Shown: positions 1-9,501 of the stretch, in pieces
Layout: every line of letters starts with the position of its first letter
Position numbering within the stretch: the stretch's first letter is position 1
NCBI GenBank assembly: GCA_023382935.1
Contig: JAHDXL010000006.1
Location: forward strand, 124,001-188,000
Origin: Phycisphaerales bacterium
Lineage (GTDB): Bacteria; Planctomycetota; Phycisphaerae; Phycisphaerales; UBA1924
Length of the DNA stretch: 64,000 nucleotides
Direction: 5' to 3'
The notes under the pieces: generated by a model
Told to the model about the DNA's origin: nothing
Seen by the model: only the letters and a program-made list of their open reading frames with translations
Databases searched by the model: none
Translations under genes and position numbers: made by a program

Positions 1-590
1 TCAACGGCGAGTTCGAAAGCGATCCCAACCTTCTCACCTTCAGCGCCGGCTTGGTCTCCGGCTCCGGCCTGCTCGATTCCCACATCGCCAACACTGGCGC
101 CACCTTCGCCCCGGGCAACTCCATAGGTACGCTCAGCGTGGAGGGCAACTACACCCAGGGCGCCGCCGCCGCACTGGAGGTCGAACTGGCACTCGGGTCG
201 TCCGATCGCCTGGCCGTCACCGGTGTGGCGACCATGGACGGGATCATCCGCGCCCTGGTCAGTCCCGGCTATGTCCCGCTCGTCGGCGACGAGTTCGTCC
301 TTCTCACCGCCGCCTCCGTTGCCGGCGTGACCCCCGCGCTGGTGAAGGTCAACTTCCCGCTCGGGCGAGACTTGGACTTGATCGTCGAGCCTGCCCAAAT
401 CCGGCTGGTCGTAGTCCTTGGCTGCCTGGCCGACTGGAACGCCGACAGCCAGGTCAATTTCTTCGACGTGCAGGGCTACCTCAACGCCTTCTCCGCTCAC
501 CAGCCCCTGGCCGACCTCAACGACGACGGGTTTTTCAACTTCTTTGACGTGCAGGCCTTCCTGAACGCCTTCTCCGCCGGATGCCATTGA
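1..590 (+). CDS. secreted protein with C-terminal GC-type dockerin-like domain (5' end outside window)
   Basis: Open from the left edge in the frame starting at base 3, so only about 195 C-terminal residues are seen. The upstream part is a small-residue-rich beta-strand sequence with a 'GNSIGTLSVEGNYTQG' stretch, as in autotransporter-like passenger repeats of large secreted proteins. The last ~57 residues hold two repeats with the FFDVQ core and Asp/Asn-rich loops (DWNADSQVN, DLNDDGFFN). A Cys stands before the first loop and a Cys two residues from the end. This matches the dockerin-like C-terminal domain common in Phycisphaerae. Likely exported; the rest of the protein and its job cannot be judged. 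No clear terminator follows. Confidence 0.75.
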   Translation, partial: NGEFESDPNLLTFSAGLVSGSGLLDSHIANTGATFAPGNSIGTLSVEGNYTQGAAAALEVELALGSSDRLAVTGVATMDGIIRALVSPGYVPLVGDEFVLLTAASVAGVTPALVKVNFPLGRDLDLIVEPAQIRLVVVLGCLADWNADSQVNFFDVQGYLNAFSAHQPLADLNDDGFFNFFDVQAFLNAFSAGCH

Positions 591-743
591 GTTCTCGGCC
601 CTGACCGACCGATTGACCAGACTCACCCAACTCCGGCCGATCGGCAAGGGCCAGAAAGCCTTGTGTGCGAATGCTTTGCCGGGTACGCTATGAAACCACC
701 CCTCCGGGGGCGTTATCTTCATTGCGCTGGAAGGGAGAAAGAA

Positions 744-2579
744 GTGCCAAAGATCCGTTATTTTCGCAAAGAGTTGCTATGGGTCTCGATTGTGGCCGGC
801 GCCGGCGTCACACTCAGTTTCGCCCTTCCAGCCCCGACCAACATCAACGACTTCTTCGGCCCCGGCACGCAGCCCAACACCCTCTTTGACCCCATCATCT
901 CCTCTGCCCAGTGCTCCTTCTGCCACGGCAACTACAACGAAACCCATGAGCCTTACCGCCCCTGGGCCGCCAGCATGATGGGTCAGGCTGCCCGTGACCC
1001 CCTCTTCTTTGCTTGTCTGGCCATCGCCGAACAGGACGCGCCCGGCGTCGGCGACCTCTGCCTGCGTTGTCACACCCCCGGCGGCTGGCTGGCCGGTCGC
1101 AGCGAGCCCACCGACGGCTCCGGACTCATCGGCGAAGACTTCGAAGGCGTCAACTGCAACTTCTGCCACCGCATGGTCGACCCCGAGTACAAACCCGGCA
1201 TCAGCCCCGCCATCGACTGGTCCATCATCAATAACCTCGAAGACATTCCCACCAGCCCCCACTCCGGGCACTATGTCATCGACCCCATGGACCGTCGCCG
1301 CGGGCCTTATGACATCGGACCCGATTTCTACTTCCACGAGTGGCTCCAGTCGCCGTTCCACCGCGATTCAGCCATGTGCGCCACCTGCCATGACGTCTCC
1401 AACCCGGTGTACGAGAAGCAGCCCGACGGCTCCTATCTCCCCGGTGCCTGGCAGACCCCGGCCGCAAGCCACGACAAGTACGACCAGTTCCCCGTTGAAC
1501 GCACCTACTCCGAGTGGCTCATGAGCGACTTTGCCGATGGGCCCATCGACATGGGCGGGCGCTTCGGCGGCAACAACCCGCTCGTCTCTTCCTGCCAGGA
1601 CTGCCACATGCCCACCACCACGGGCCGCGGCTGCGCCTTCGAAGACTTCCCCGTCCGCGATGACCTGCCGCAGCACCACTTCAACGGCGGAAACACCTGG
1701 GTTCTCCGCGCCATCCAGAATCTCTACCCCGACGCCGAGACGGGGCTAACCACCGATTCAGTCAATGCCTCGATCGCCCGCGCCGAGCAGATGCTCCGCG
1801 ATGCCTCGGACATGACGCTCTGGCAGGACGGCTCGACCCTCTTCGTGCGCATCACGAATGAGTCCGGGCACAAACTCCCCACCGGCTACCCCGAGGGTCG
1901 CCGCATGTGGATCAACGTCCGATTCCTCGACTCGATGGGGCAACTCATCGCCGAGCGTGGAGCCTACGACGATCTGACCGCCGTGCTCGAAACCAGCGAC
2001 ACCAAGGTCTACGAGGCCAAACTCGGCATCAGCGAGGCGGTCGCTCCGGCGCTCGGCCTGCCCGCCGGAGAGAGTTTCCACTTCGCGCTCAACAACGAGT
2101 GGATCAAGGACAACCGCATCCCGCCGCGCGGGTTCACCAACGCCAATTTCGCGGCCGTGCAGTCCGCCCCGGTCGGCTACACCTACGCCGACGGCCAGCA
2201 CTGGGACGACACGCAGTTCACCATTCCCGCCGGCGCCGCGTCGGCCCAGGTGCGCCTGCTCTATCAGACGGCCTCGAAGGAGTACATCGAGTTCCTCCGC
2301 GACGCCAACAACACCAACACCGCCGGGCAGACTTTGTACGACCAGTGGCTGGCCACCGGCAAGAGCTCGCCGGCGGAGATGGATTTCCAGACCATCACTC
2401 TTTCGCAGCCCTGCGCTGGCGACTTCAACAACGACGGCGTGCTCAACTTCTTCGACGTGCAGGCCTTCCTCCAGGCCTTCTCCAGCCAGCATCCCAGCGC
2501 CGACCTGACACACGACGGGCTGTTCAACTTCTTTGACGTGCAGGCCTTCCTCCAGGCCTTCAGCGACGGCTGCCCGTGA
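744..2579 (+). CDS. secreted pentahaem cytochrome c with C-terminal dockerin-like domain
   Basis: About 611 residues. Five CXXCH haem-binding motifs lie near residues 57 (CSFCH), 106 (CLRCH), 138 (CNFCH), 212 (CATCH) and 284 (CQDCH). Further His residues could be distal ligands. A beta-sandwich-like segment with SGHKLPTGYPEGR follows (~residues 370-540). The last ~57 residues are a paired FFDVQ dockerin-like domain bracketed by Cys. The start is GTG 744, which has a GGGAG-type ribosome site and leads directly into a signal peptide (KIRYFRKELLW, then a hydrophobic stretch). An in-frame GTG at 663 would bury that signal. Likely an extracytoplasmic electron carrier; its substrate is unknown. A strong terminator follows at 2616. 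Confidence 0.85.
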   Translation: MPKIRYFRKELLWVSIVAGAGVTLSFALPAPTNINDFFGPGTQPNTLFDPIISSAQCSFCHGNYNETHEPYRPWAASMMGQAARDPLFFACLAIAEQDAPGVGDLCLRCHTPGGWLAGRSEPTDGSGLIGEDFEGVNCNFCHRMVDPEYKPGISPAIDWSIINNLEDIPTSPHSGHYVIDPMDRRRGPYDIGPDFYFHEWLQSPFHRDSAMCATCHDVSNPVYEKQPDGSYLPGAWQTPAASHDKYDQFPVERTYSEWLMSDFADGPIDMGGRFGGNNPLVSSCQDCHMPTTTGRGCAFEDFPVRDDLPQHHFNGGNTWVLRAIQNLYPDAETGLTTDSVNASIARAEQMLRDASDMTLWQDGSTLFVRITNESGHKLPTGYPEGRRMWINVRFLDSMGQLIAERGAYDDLTAVLETSDTKVYEAKLGISEAVAPALGLPAGESFHFALNNEWIKDNRIPPRGFTNANFAAVQSAPVGYTYADGQHWDDTQFTIPAGAASAQVRLLYQTASKEYIEFLRDANNTNTAGQTLYDQWLATGKSSPAEMDFQTITLSQPCAGDFNNDGVLNFFDVQAFLQAFSSQHPSADLTHDGLFNFFDVQAFLQAFSDGCP

Positions 2580-2615
2580 TCGCCGCGCAGCCAGACAACT
2601 CCAACTGACTCACGC

Positions 2616-2652
2616 AGCGCCCGGGCACGCAAGCCCGGGCGCTGTCTTTCTT
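2616..2652 (+). terminator. rho-independent terminator of the cytochrome gene
   Basis: An 11-bp perfect GC-rich stem (AGCGCCCGGGC / GCCCGGGCGCT) with a six-base loop, followed by a T-rich tract (GTCTTTCTT). It starts 37 bases after the cytochrome stop codon. Confidence 0.85.
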
Positions 2653-2750
2653 GGGCGTAACCCACTCGAGCGAAGACGCAAAGGGCGAGCGATCGGAGCC
2701 TCTTGCGCGAGCAGGGTGGTGTGCCGCAATGCCTTTCCGCGCACCTCAGG

Positions 2751-2776
2751 AAAAAACCCCCCGCTCGCGCGGGAGG
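2751..2776 (-). terminator. rho-independent terminator of transketolase
   Basis: Read on the minus strand: CCTCCCGC, loop GCGA, GCGGGGGG, then six T. It lies about 50 bases past the transketolase stop and faces the cytochrome terminator. Confidence 0.85.
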
Positions 2777-2826
2777 CTCTGAAAGTCCGACAAACCACGC
2801 ATCGTGTGCCGGAACGATGCTGCCGC

Positions 2827-4797
2827 TCACGCCACCTGCAGCAACTGCATCACCTTCTTGACCACGTCCTCGGCCGTCAGCCCGCACATTGCCAGCATCT
2901 CCGCCGTCGTGCGAGCGCTCTTCGGAATTCGCCTGACGTACATCTGCTCGAGCGTGAAGGCATCGCCGCTGGCGGTCAACGCATCGGCTACCGCCGAGCC
3001 CAGCGATCCGCCGTAGTTGTCCTCGAGGCTGATGGCGTACCCATTGTTCTGGCTGATGAGGTCGAGCAATTTCTCCTCGTCGAACGGGATGGAATACATA
3101 TCGACCAGGGTGGCGCTGATGCCGGCCTTGTCGAGCAGTTCCACCACGCGGTTGCCCTCGTGCACCATGTAGCCCGCGGCCAGCAGCGCCACGTCGCGCC
3201 CTTCGCTGAGCACTTCGAAGCCCCCGAGGTTGAACACCTGCTCGTCAGAATACAGGAACTCCGTGTCCACGCGCATTGTCCGCATGTAGCACATGCCTTC
3301 GTAGTCGGCCATCACGCCCGTGAGCGCATAGGCCGCGTATGCGTCCGACGGTTGCAGGACGTAGCAGCCCGGGTTGCCGCGGTGATCCTTGACCCGTGCC
3401 AGCGAGCGGAACCACGCCACGTCGGGCAGCGCCATCTGGCTCGGACCGTCGGCCGCCAGCGTGATCCCCACGTGCGAGCCGACGATCTTGATGTTCGCCC
3501 CGCTGTTCATCGCCATTTCGATCTGGTCATAGGCTCGCGTGACGAACTTGCCGAAGGACGAACAGAACGGGATTTTCCCGCCCGCCGCCAGGCCCGCCGC
3601 CACAGATATCATGTTCTGCTCGGCGATCTTGCACTCGACAAACCGCTCGGCCAGTTCCTGCGAACGGGCGAACGTCTCGGCAAAGGTCGAGTTGCTCACG
3701 TCGGCGTCCAGCACCACCACCTCGGAGTTCACCTGCCCCAGCGCCCGCAGCGCCAGTCCGTAGGCGCGCCTCGTGGCCATTCGCCCCGAGGCCAGTTTCG
3801 ACTCCATGTCCAGCGCCCGCATGGTCTGCGAGAGCGTGGGCATTTCACCGGGCGCCGGTTCGGGGTTCCGGGCCCCGGTTGGCGGCTGAATCGTGAACTG
3901 ATCGCTGCTGGCCAGCGAACTGGTCAGTTCGATGCGACGCTCGTCGAGTTCGCCCAGCGCCTTGCGCAGAGCCTCGTTCTGCGCCGGCTTGCCGTGCCAC
4001 CCCCCGCCCTGCACACTGGGGGCGCCCCAGCCCTTGATCGTCCGCGCCACCACCGCAAAGGGCGCCGCATCGGTCGAAGTCGCACGTGCCGAGAACTTGT
4101 CGAACGCCGCCTTGATCTGGCTGGGGCTGTGCCCGTCGATCGACAGCACCTCGAACCCGAAGGCCTCGAGTTTGGCCGCCAGTTTGCTCGCCGACTGCTG
4201 CTCGGACACGCGACCGGCCTGCCCGTACTCGTTGCAGTTGAAGATGGGCAGCACGTTGGTCAATTTGTGATCGACGATGAAATCCAGCGCCTCGGCCACC
4301 TGCCCTTCGCGCGATTCGCCGTCGCCGATGATGCAGAAGACGCGCCGGTCGCTCCCGTTGAGCCGCGCCGCAATGCCAAGCCCCGCGGCGACGCTCAACC
4401 CCTGTCCCAGCGAGCCGGTCGCCGCGTCAAAGAACGGGAACCCCTCCATCGGATTGGGGTGTCCATCCAGTTCGCTCTGCCAGGCGCGCAGGTTGGTCAG
4501 GTCGGCCTCGGTCAGTTTCCTTCGCGACGACGGGTTCCTGCCCACTTTCATCCCGAGAATGGCTGCCGCTGCGTACACCGCCGGCACCCCGTGTCCGGCG
4601 CTGAGCACCAACCGGTCGCTGGTCGGATAGTCAGGAAAATCCGGGCTCCAGCGCATGGTGTGGAACATCAGCACCGTCACGAGGTGTCCGATGCTCATTG
4701 CCGTCGTCGGATGCCCGCTGCCGGCCGCTGCGCACATCTCCAGACTGAGCCGGTCGATTTCGATGGCCTGAGCATGCACGGCGGCTTCAAATGACAT
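2827..4797 (-). CDS. tkt: transketolase
   Basis: About 656 residues, the usual length for a full transketolase. It moves two-carbon ketol units between sugar phosphates in the pentose phosphate and Calvin-type cycles, using thiamine diphosphate and Mg2+ in the cytoplasm. The N-terminal cofactor domain shows GSGHPTTAMS near the start and the GDGE motif (CIIGDGESREGQ). The pyrimidine-binding domain has CKIAEQNM with the catalytic Glu, then GPSQMALPD. The C-terminal transketolase domain follows. Start ATG 4797 was chosen because MSFEAAV begins the family alignment and an AGGAAGG site lies just upstream. Monocistronic, with its own terminator; divergent from dnaN. Confidence 0.93.
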   Translation of the reverse strand: MSFEAAVHAQAIEIDRLSLEMCAAAGSGHPTTAMSIGHLVTVLMFHTMRWSPDFPDYPTSDRLVLSAGHGVPAVYAAAAILGMKVGRNPSSRRKLTEADLTNLRAWQSELDGHPNPMEGFPFFDAATGSLGQGLSVAAGLGIAARLNGSDRRVFCIIGDGESREGQVAEALDFIVDHKLTNVLPIFNCNEYGQAGRVSEQQSASKLAAKLEAFGFEVLSIDGHSPSQIKAAFDKFSARATSTDAAPFAVVARTIKGWGAPSVQGGGWHGKPAQNEALRKALGELDERRIELTSSLASSDQFTIQPPTGARNPEPAPGEMPTLSQTMRALDMESKLASGRMATRRAYGLALRALGQVNSEVVVLDADVSNSTFAETFARSQELAERFVECKIAEQNMISVAAGLAAGGKIPFCSSFGKFVTRAYDQIEMAMNSGANIKIVGSHVGITLAADGPSQMALPDVAWFRSLARVKDHRGNPGCYVLQPSDAYAAYALTGVMADYEGMCYMRTMRVDTEFLYSDEQVFNLGGFEVLSEGRDVALLAAGYMVHEGNRVVELLDKAGISATLVDMYSIPFDEEKLLDLISQNNGYAISLEDNYGGSLGSAVADALTASGDAFTLEQMYVRRIPKSARTTAEMLAMCGLTAEDVVKKVMQLLQVA

Positions 4798-5057
4798 CAG
4801 CACCCATCCTTCCTGGCGCCTCCGACTACCGGAATGCCTCTCGCAGGCCCCCCAGCGGCCGCGCAATCAGCGTCCTGCAGCCGTTCGGCTGGTTACAGAA
4901 CTCCCTGTGATCCCAAGCATAGCCGACAACCGGGCGATCGGTTCGTTCTCCGCGGCGCCAATTCCGTGCCGACGGACTGCGATTCTCCACCGCCCAGCAC
5001 ACAACCAACCTGTCCCGGGGTACACTCTGTCGAGTTCACCCTCCCGAGGGACACCAT

Positions 5058-6233
5058 ATGAAGGTCATCTGTGATCGCGCCGCGCTGCTCGACGCCCTGA
5101 CGCTGGTTTCGGGCGTCGTGGCCACTCGCACGCCCAGGCCCCAACTCTCCTGCGTTCTCTTGGAAGCCGACACCGAGTCCGGTGCCGGCGAACTCACCTT
5201 GGCCGCCACCGACGCCGAAATCTCCCTGGTCGTCCGGATCGGGCGCGTCGATGTCGAGCAGCCCGGCAAGGCCCTGATCGTCGCCGACAAGATCCTCCAG
5301 ATCATCCGCGCCGAGGAAAACGACCCAACCCTGACCATCTCCACCGAAAAGGATCTCTGCCACATCACCGGCTCGGACGCTCACTTCCAACTCCACGGGT
5401 ACGACCCCAAGGACTTTCCCCCCATCCCCGACTTCAACCGCATCGCCAAGGGGTCGGCTGGCCAGGCCCCCGCTCGCACCATTTTCAGCCACCGCTCCGG
5501 CTCGCTGATGGGTCTGATCACCCGCACCTCCTTCGCCACCGCCCGCGAAAACTCCAGGTACGCCATCAATGGCGTCCTCTTCAAGAGGGACGGCAAGCGC
5601 CTCGAACTGGTCGCCACCGATGGCCGCCGACTCGCCTTGGCCCGCGACTCGGTCTCCGAATCGGTCGAGGGCGGACCGGTCAGTTGCATCATCCCCACCA
5701 AGGCCTTGTCCCTGCTCGTCAAACTGGCAGAGGACCAGGACGAGCCGATCAACGTTGCCATCACCGAGAACCAGGCGGTGTTCGCCTTCGGCCCGCTCGA
5801 TGACCAGAGCCGGGCGGTGCTTACCACCAACCTCGTGGAGGGTACTTTCCCCCCCTACGAGGACGTCATTCCAAAAGACCACGAGATCAAGGTGGGCTTC
5901 GACCGCGACGTGTTCGCTTCGGCTGTCCGCCGCGCCGCCCTGTTGACCAACGAGGAATCCCGCGGCGTTCGCATGGCCTTCAAGGGTGCGGACAAGCAAG
6001 TCGAACTGTCCAGTCGTGCCCCCGAAATGGGTGAGGCCCATGTGACCATCGATCTGTCCAGTTTCGAGGGCGACAGCATCGAAATCGGGTTCAATCCGGC
6101 GTTTATCACGGACGCCTTGAAGGTGATCGAGCAGCCTGAGGTTCTCATGGAACTCAAGGGCCCCAACAAGCCGGGTCTTTTCCGGTCCGGTTCTGACTTC
6201 CTCTACGTCGTGATGCCCGTAACGCTCACCTGA
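5058..6233 (+). CDS. dnaN: DNA polymerase III beta sliding clamp
   Basis: 391 residues, the normal clamp length, with three consecutive clamp-fold domains (about 1-125, 130-255, 260-391). It forms the ring that tethers polymerase III to DNA. Family signatures include the N-terminal MKVICDRAALLDAL, the RYAINGVLF strand in domain 2 and the C-terminal DFLYVVMPVTLT. A GAGGG ribosome site precedes ATG 5058. It is not beside dnaA or recF here. Its stop overlaps an in-frame ATG of the bamA reading frame (ATGA at 6231-6235). Confidence 0.96.
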   Translation: MKVICDRAALLDALTLVSGVVATRTPRPQLSCVLLEADTESGAGELTLAATDAEISLVVRIGRVDVEQPGKALIVADKILQIIRAEENDPTLTISTEKDLCHITGSDAHFQLHGYDPKDFPPIPDFNRIAKGSAGQAPARTIFSHRSGSLMGLITRTSFATARENSRYAINGVLFKRDGKRLELVATDGRRLALARDSVSESVEGGPVSCIIPTKALSLLVKLAEDQDEPINVAITENQAVFAFGPLDDQSRAVLTTNLVEGTFPPYEDVIPKDHEIKVGFDRDVFASAVRRAALLTNEESRGVRMAFKGADKQVELSSRAPEMGEAHVTIDLSSFEGDSIEIGFNPAFITDALKVIEQPEVLMELKGPNKPGLFRSGSDFLYVVMPVTLT

Positions 6234-6322
6234 TGGCTCGTACACAGTCCATCCCCCGGGATCCCGGATCAACCAGCCAGCGTTGTCGGGAACCAGTGGG
6301 ACGGTTATCTTTCCCCGATCCC

Positions 6323-8767
6323 GTGAACGAACCTCGCCGCACAGTCCAGACTCGACTGGCCGTCCTCATCGCCTGTGTGGGTCTGAGCGTCGCGGCCGCT
6401 CCGCTTGTCTGGGCGCAGGACGCCGCGCCCCGACCCGTCGGTGACGGGCTGGATGTGTACGAGAGTCGCCCGATCCGGCAGATCGTGCTTCAAACCCCCG
6501 CACCGGCCGGCGCCGAGCCAGGCGCGATCGACTCCAAACTCGAACAGAGCGTCTGGAACAACATCCGCTCGACGATAGGCGGAGCCTTCCGCGCCGAAAC
6601 CGTGCGTGCCGATGTGGCCCGGCTCAACCGGCTCAACTTCTTCCGTCAGGTGGACACTTCGGTGCAGTTGCTCGACGACGGGGGCGTGCGGCTGATCTTC
6701 ACGCTTGCCGAGCAGCCGGTCATCCAGGCGGTGCAGGTCAGCGGCAATCTGAAGATGACGGATCAGAAGATCTTCGAGAAGATCGACCTGGTCGTTGGCG
6801 GGCCGGTGGACCGCTTCCAGGTCGACCGGGCGGCCCGTCAGATCGAGCGGCTCTACCGCGACAAGGGGTACTACTTCGCCCGGGTCACGGTCGACCAGCG
6901 TGAACTGGACGAGAGCGGCATCGTGGTCTTCCAGATTCGCGAGGGCGAACGGGTCAAGATCACCGACATCCGTTTTGAGGGCAACCAGTCGTTCGAGGGG
7001 CGCGAGATCCGCCGCGAGGTGGAGACGCGCACCGCCAATCTGTTCAAGAAGGGGCAGATCGACGATTCCGAACTCGACCGCGACGTGGGCCGCGTCATCG
7101 AGTTCTATCGGAACAATGGTTTTCTGGACGTGCGCGCGGGCTACCGCATCCAGCCCGCGCCCAACGGCAAGGAAGCCATCATCGTCTTCCTCATCGAGGA
7201 AGGCCCGATCTACACGTTGCGCAACGTCGAAGTCGAGTACGCCGACGGCACCGGCCAGCGCCCGTTCAGCCCCGAGCAGATCCGCGGGCTGCTGACGGTC
7301 AAGCGCGGCGATGTCTACGGCGTGCGCGACGTCGAATCGGCGTTGCGCATCATCGTCGAAGCGTTCGGCAAACTCGGGCACACCGACGTCAAGGTCTTTC
7401 GCTTCGAACTGCGCGACACGGAACGACCCCAGGTCGATCTCCGCCTGGTCATCAACGCCGGCCCGCGCTACACCACCGGGCTGATCATCACGTCGGGAAA
7501 TGACCTGACGCAGAAAAAGGTCATTCTGCGCGAGACCGAACTGCGGCCCAACCGCCCGCTGGACTCCACGCGCATGGACCAGACCGAGTCTCGCCTCGAG
7601 CAGAAAAACCTCTTTGAACGCGGCTCGGTCAAGGTCACTCCCCAGTCGCCCGACGCGTTTGACCAGGTGACCCGCGACGTGCTGATCGAGGTGGCCGAGA
7701 CCAACACGGGCGACTTCTCGGTCGGCGGGGCGGTGTCGAGCGACTCGGGCGTGATCGGGCGGATTTCGCTGACGCAGCGGAACTTCGACATCACCGACCT
7801 TCCCGACACGCCGGGCGAACTGTTCAGTGGGCGTGCCTTCCGCGGGGCGGGGCAGGTCTTCAGCATCGAAGCGCTGCCCGGCGATCGCATCGAGACATAT
7901 GCGGTGAGCCTCACGGAGCCGTACCTCCTGGACACGGATTACTCCGGACAGGCGCAGGTCTATTACCGTTCCCGCGACTATGACGAGTTTGACGAGTTGC
8001 GATATGGCGGGCGCCTCAGCCTCGGACGCCGTTTCGGCACACGCTGGAGCGGCGCGCTCAGCCTGCGCATGGAGTCGATCGATCTGGCCGACATTCTGCC
8101 CGATCGACCCGTGGACGTCTTCGAGGTGCAGGATCGTCACTCCCTGACCGGGGTGGGTTTCACACTGGCGCGCACCAGCATCGACCACCGCTTTCGACCG
8201 ACGCGCGGCTCGTCGACGGAGTTTTCGATTGAGCAGACCGGTCTGCTCGGCGGCGACTTCGACTTCACGAAGTTCACGGCCGAGCACCAGGTGTTCATTC
8301 CCATTCGCGAGGACTACCTCGAACGTCGCACCGTGCTGAGTTTGCGCACAAAGGTTGGGTACATCCCGCAGGGACGGAGCGACACACCGACCTACGAGCG
8401 CTTCTACATGGGCGGGCAGAGTTTCCGCGGGTTGCAGTTCCGCACTGTCAGCCCCAAGGGCATCCGCAACGATAACGGCCAGCAGAGCGACCAGCCCGTG
8501 GGCGGCACGTTCATGTTTTTCGCCGGCGCCGAAATCAGGCAGCCGATCTTCGAGGAACTCTTCAGCATCGTGGGCTTCGTGGACACCGGAACCGTGCTGT
8601 TCGACCCGGGCATTGAGGAATACCGGGTAACGGTCGGCATGGGTTTGCGATTCAGCATCCCACAACTCAGCCCGGCGCCGCTGGCCTTTGACTTCGGCTT
8701 CCCGCTCCTGAAGGAAGACCTGGACGAGACCCGGGTGTTCACGTTCTCGATCGACGTGCCGTTCTGA
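6323..8767 (+). CDS. bamA: outer membrane protein assembly factor BamA (Omp85)
   Basis: About 814 residues from GTG 6323. It inserts beta-barrel proteins into the outer membrane. After a signal peptide (hydrophobic core LAVLIACVGLSVAAAPLVWA) come POTRA repeats to ~residue 420, with typical phrases such as GNLKMTDQKIFEKIDL and IRFEGNQSFEGREI. A C-terminal 16-strand Omp85 barrel follows, with RGSSTEFSIEQTG and the FRGLQFRTVSP lid-lock-like segment, ending in Phe. The same frame is open to ATG 6233, which overlaps the dnaN stop, but that would place ~30 polar residues before the signal peptide. Neither start has a strong ribosome site. It heads a bamA-ompH-lpxD-lpxC cluster. Confidence 0.93.
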   Translation: MNEPRRTVQTRLAVLIACVGLSVAAAPLVWAQDAAPRPVGDGLDVYESRPIRQIVLQTPAPAGAEPGAIDSKLEQSVWNNIRSTIGGAFRAETVRADVARLNRLNFFRQVDTSVQLLDDGGVRLIFTLAEQPVIQAVQVSGNLKMTDQKIFEKIDLVVGGPVDRFQVDRAARQIERLYRDKGYYFARVTVDQRELDESGIVVFQIREGERVKITDIRFEGNQSFEGREIRREVETRTANLFKKGQIDDSELDRDVGRVIEFYRNNGFLDVRAGYRIQPAPNGKEAIIVFLIEEGPIYTLRNVEVEYADGTGQRPFSPEQIRGLLTVKRGDVYGVRDVESALRIIVEAFGKLGHTDVKVFRFELRDTERPQVDLRLVINAGPRYTTGLIITSGNDLTQKKVILRETELRPNRPLDSTRMDQTESRLEQKNLFERGSVKVTPQSPDAFDQVTRDVLIEVAETNTGDFSVGGAVSSDSGVIGRISLTQRNFDITDLPDTPGELFSGRAFRGAGQVFSIEALPGDRIETYAVSLTEPYLLDTDYSGQAQVYYRSRDYDEFDELRYGGRLSLGRRFGTRWSGALSLRMESIDLADILPDRPVDVFEVQDRHSLTGVGFTLARTSIDHRFRPTRGSSTEFSIEQTGLLGGDFDFTKFTAEHQVFIPIREDYLERRTVLSLRTKVGYIPQGRSDTPTYERFYMGGQSFRGLQFRTVSPKGIRNDNGQQSDQPVGGTFMFFAGAEIRQPIFEELFSIVGFVDTGTVLFDPGIEEYRVTVGMGLRFSIPQLSPAPLAFDFGFPLLKEDLDETRVFTFSIDVPF

Positions 8768-8797
8768 GCGCGGGTCGGCTACGCTCTTGTCAGCAGG

Positions 8798-8814
8798 TCC
8801 GCCTGGCAGGCGGA
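8798..8814. repeat. short perfect inverted repeat between bamA and ompH
   Basis: TCCGCC-TGGCA-GGCGGA sits in the 77-base gap between bamA and ompH. It could form a small RNA hairpin just ahead of the ompH ribosome site. No T-tract follows, so it is not a standard terminator. Confidence 0.5.
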
Positions 8815-8844
8815 AGCATCAGGACAAGGCACAGGAGGCAACGC

Positions 8845-9501
8845 ATGCAGTCAGCCAAGGGTATCACACTTCGACTTTCGCGCCACGCGCTGGGGCTGGT
8901 CCTCGGCGCGGCGCTGCTCACCACGCTGGCCTGGCAGGCCGGCGCCAACGCCGCCCGTCCGCCCGCCAACCCGACCGCCGTGGCCGTGGTCAACCTGCCC
9001 AAGGTGCTCCAGTCGCTGGACGAGCGCACGGTGCGTCAGGACGCGATGAGCAAGGCCACCGAGTCCCGCCAGAAGCAACTGGACGAGTTGACCAAGCGCA
9101 TCGAAGCGCTGAACCTCGAACTGGACCCCAAGGAGGGCGGCACGATCAAGCCGGGCACGGCCGAATACCGCGACAAACTGATCCAACTCCGCGAGTTGCA
9201 GGTCACGCTCGACGCCCGCTTCAAACTGCTCGAGCAGGTGCTCAGTTTCGAGCGCGGCACCATCATGCGCGAGTTGTACGTGAAAATCGACAGCGCGGTC
9301 AACCGCATCGCCGATCGCGACGGGTATGACCTGGTACTGCTCGACGACACCGACTTCAAACTGCCCAATGAAGCCTCGCAGGACGACATGAATCGGGCCA
9401 TCCTGTCCCGCAGCGTGCTCTATCGGCACAACTCGATCGACATCACCGACCAGGTGGTGCAACTGCTCAACAACGAGTTCAAGGCCGGTTCTCGCCCGTA
9501 A
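8845..9501 (+). CDS. OmpH/Skp-family periplasmic chaperone
   Basis: 218 residues. An N-terminal signal peptide (hydrophobic HALGLVLGAALLTTLAWQ) ends near ANA. A short strand (AVAVVNLPKVLQSLDE) follows, then a long charged coiled-coil hairpin, as in Skp/OmpH, which escorts unfolded outer-membrane proteins to BamA. A CACAGGAGG ribosome site precedes ATG 8845. It lies between bamA and lpxD, the conserved Gram-negative order. Its TAA overlaps the lpxD ATG (TAATG), so the two are probably translationally coupled. Somewhat longer than E. coli Skp (161 residues). Confidence 0.87.
   Translation: MQSAKGITLRLSRHALGLVLGAALLTTLAWQAGANAARPPANPTAVAVVNLPKVLQSLDERTVRQDAMSKATESRQKQLDELTKRIEALNLELDPKEGGTIKPGTAEYRDKLIQLRELQVTLDARFKLLEQVLSFERGTIMRELYVKIDSAVNRIADRDGYDLVLLDDTDFKLPNEASQDDMNRAILSRSVLYRHNSIDITDQVVQLLNNEFKAGSRP

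Noticed and set aside
2533-4794. A very long open frame on the plus strand opposite transketolase
   Set aside because: It is the shadow of high-GC codon bias. The minus frame is an unambiguous transketolase, while this one is Arg/His-rich with no family motif.
4893-6272. Long minus-strand frame opposite dnaN
   Set aside because: Composition is Gly/Val/Asp-heavy without motifs, and the plus strand is a clear DNA clamp gene.
6305-8665. 786-codon minus-strand frame opposite bamA
   Set aside because: BamA on the plus strand shows POTRA and barrel motifs. The antisense has none and no signal or ribosome site.
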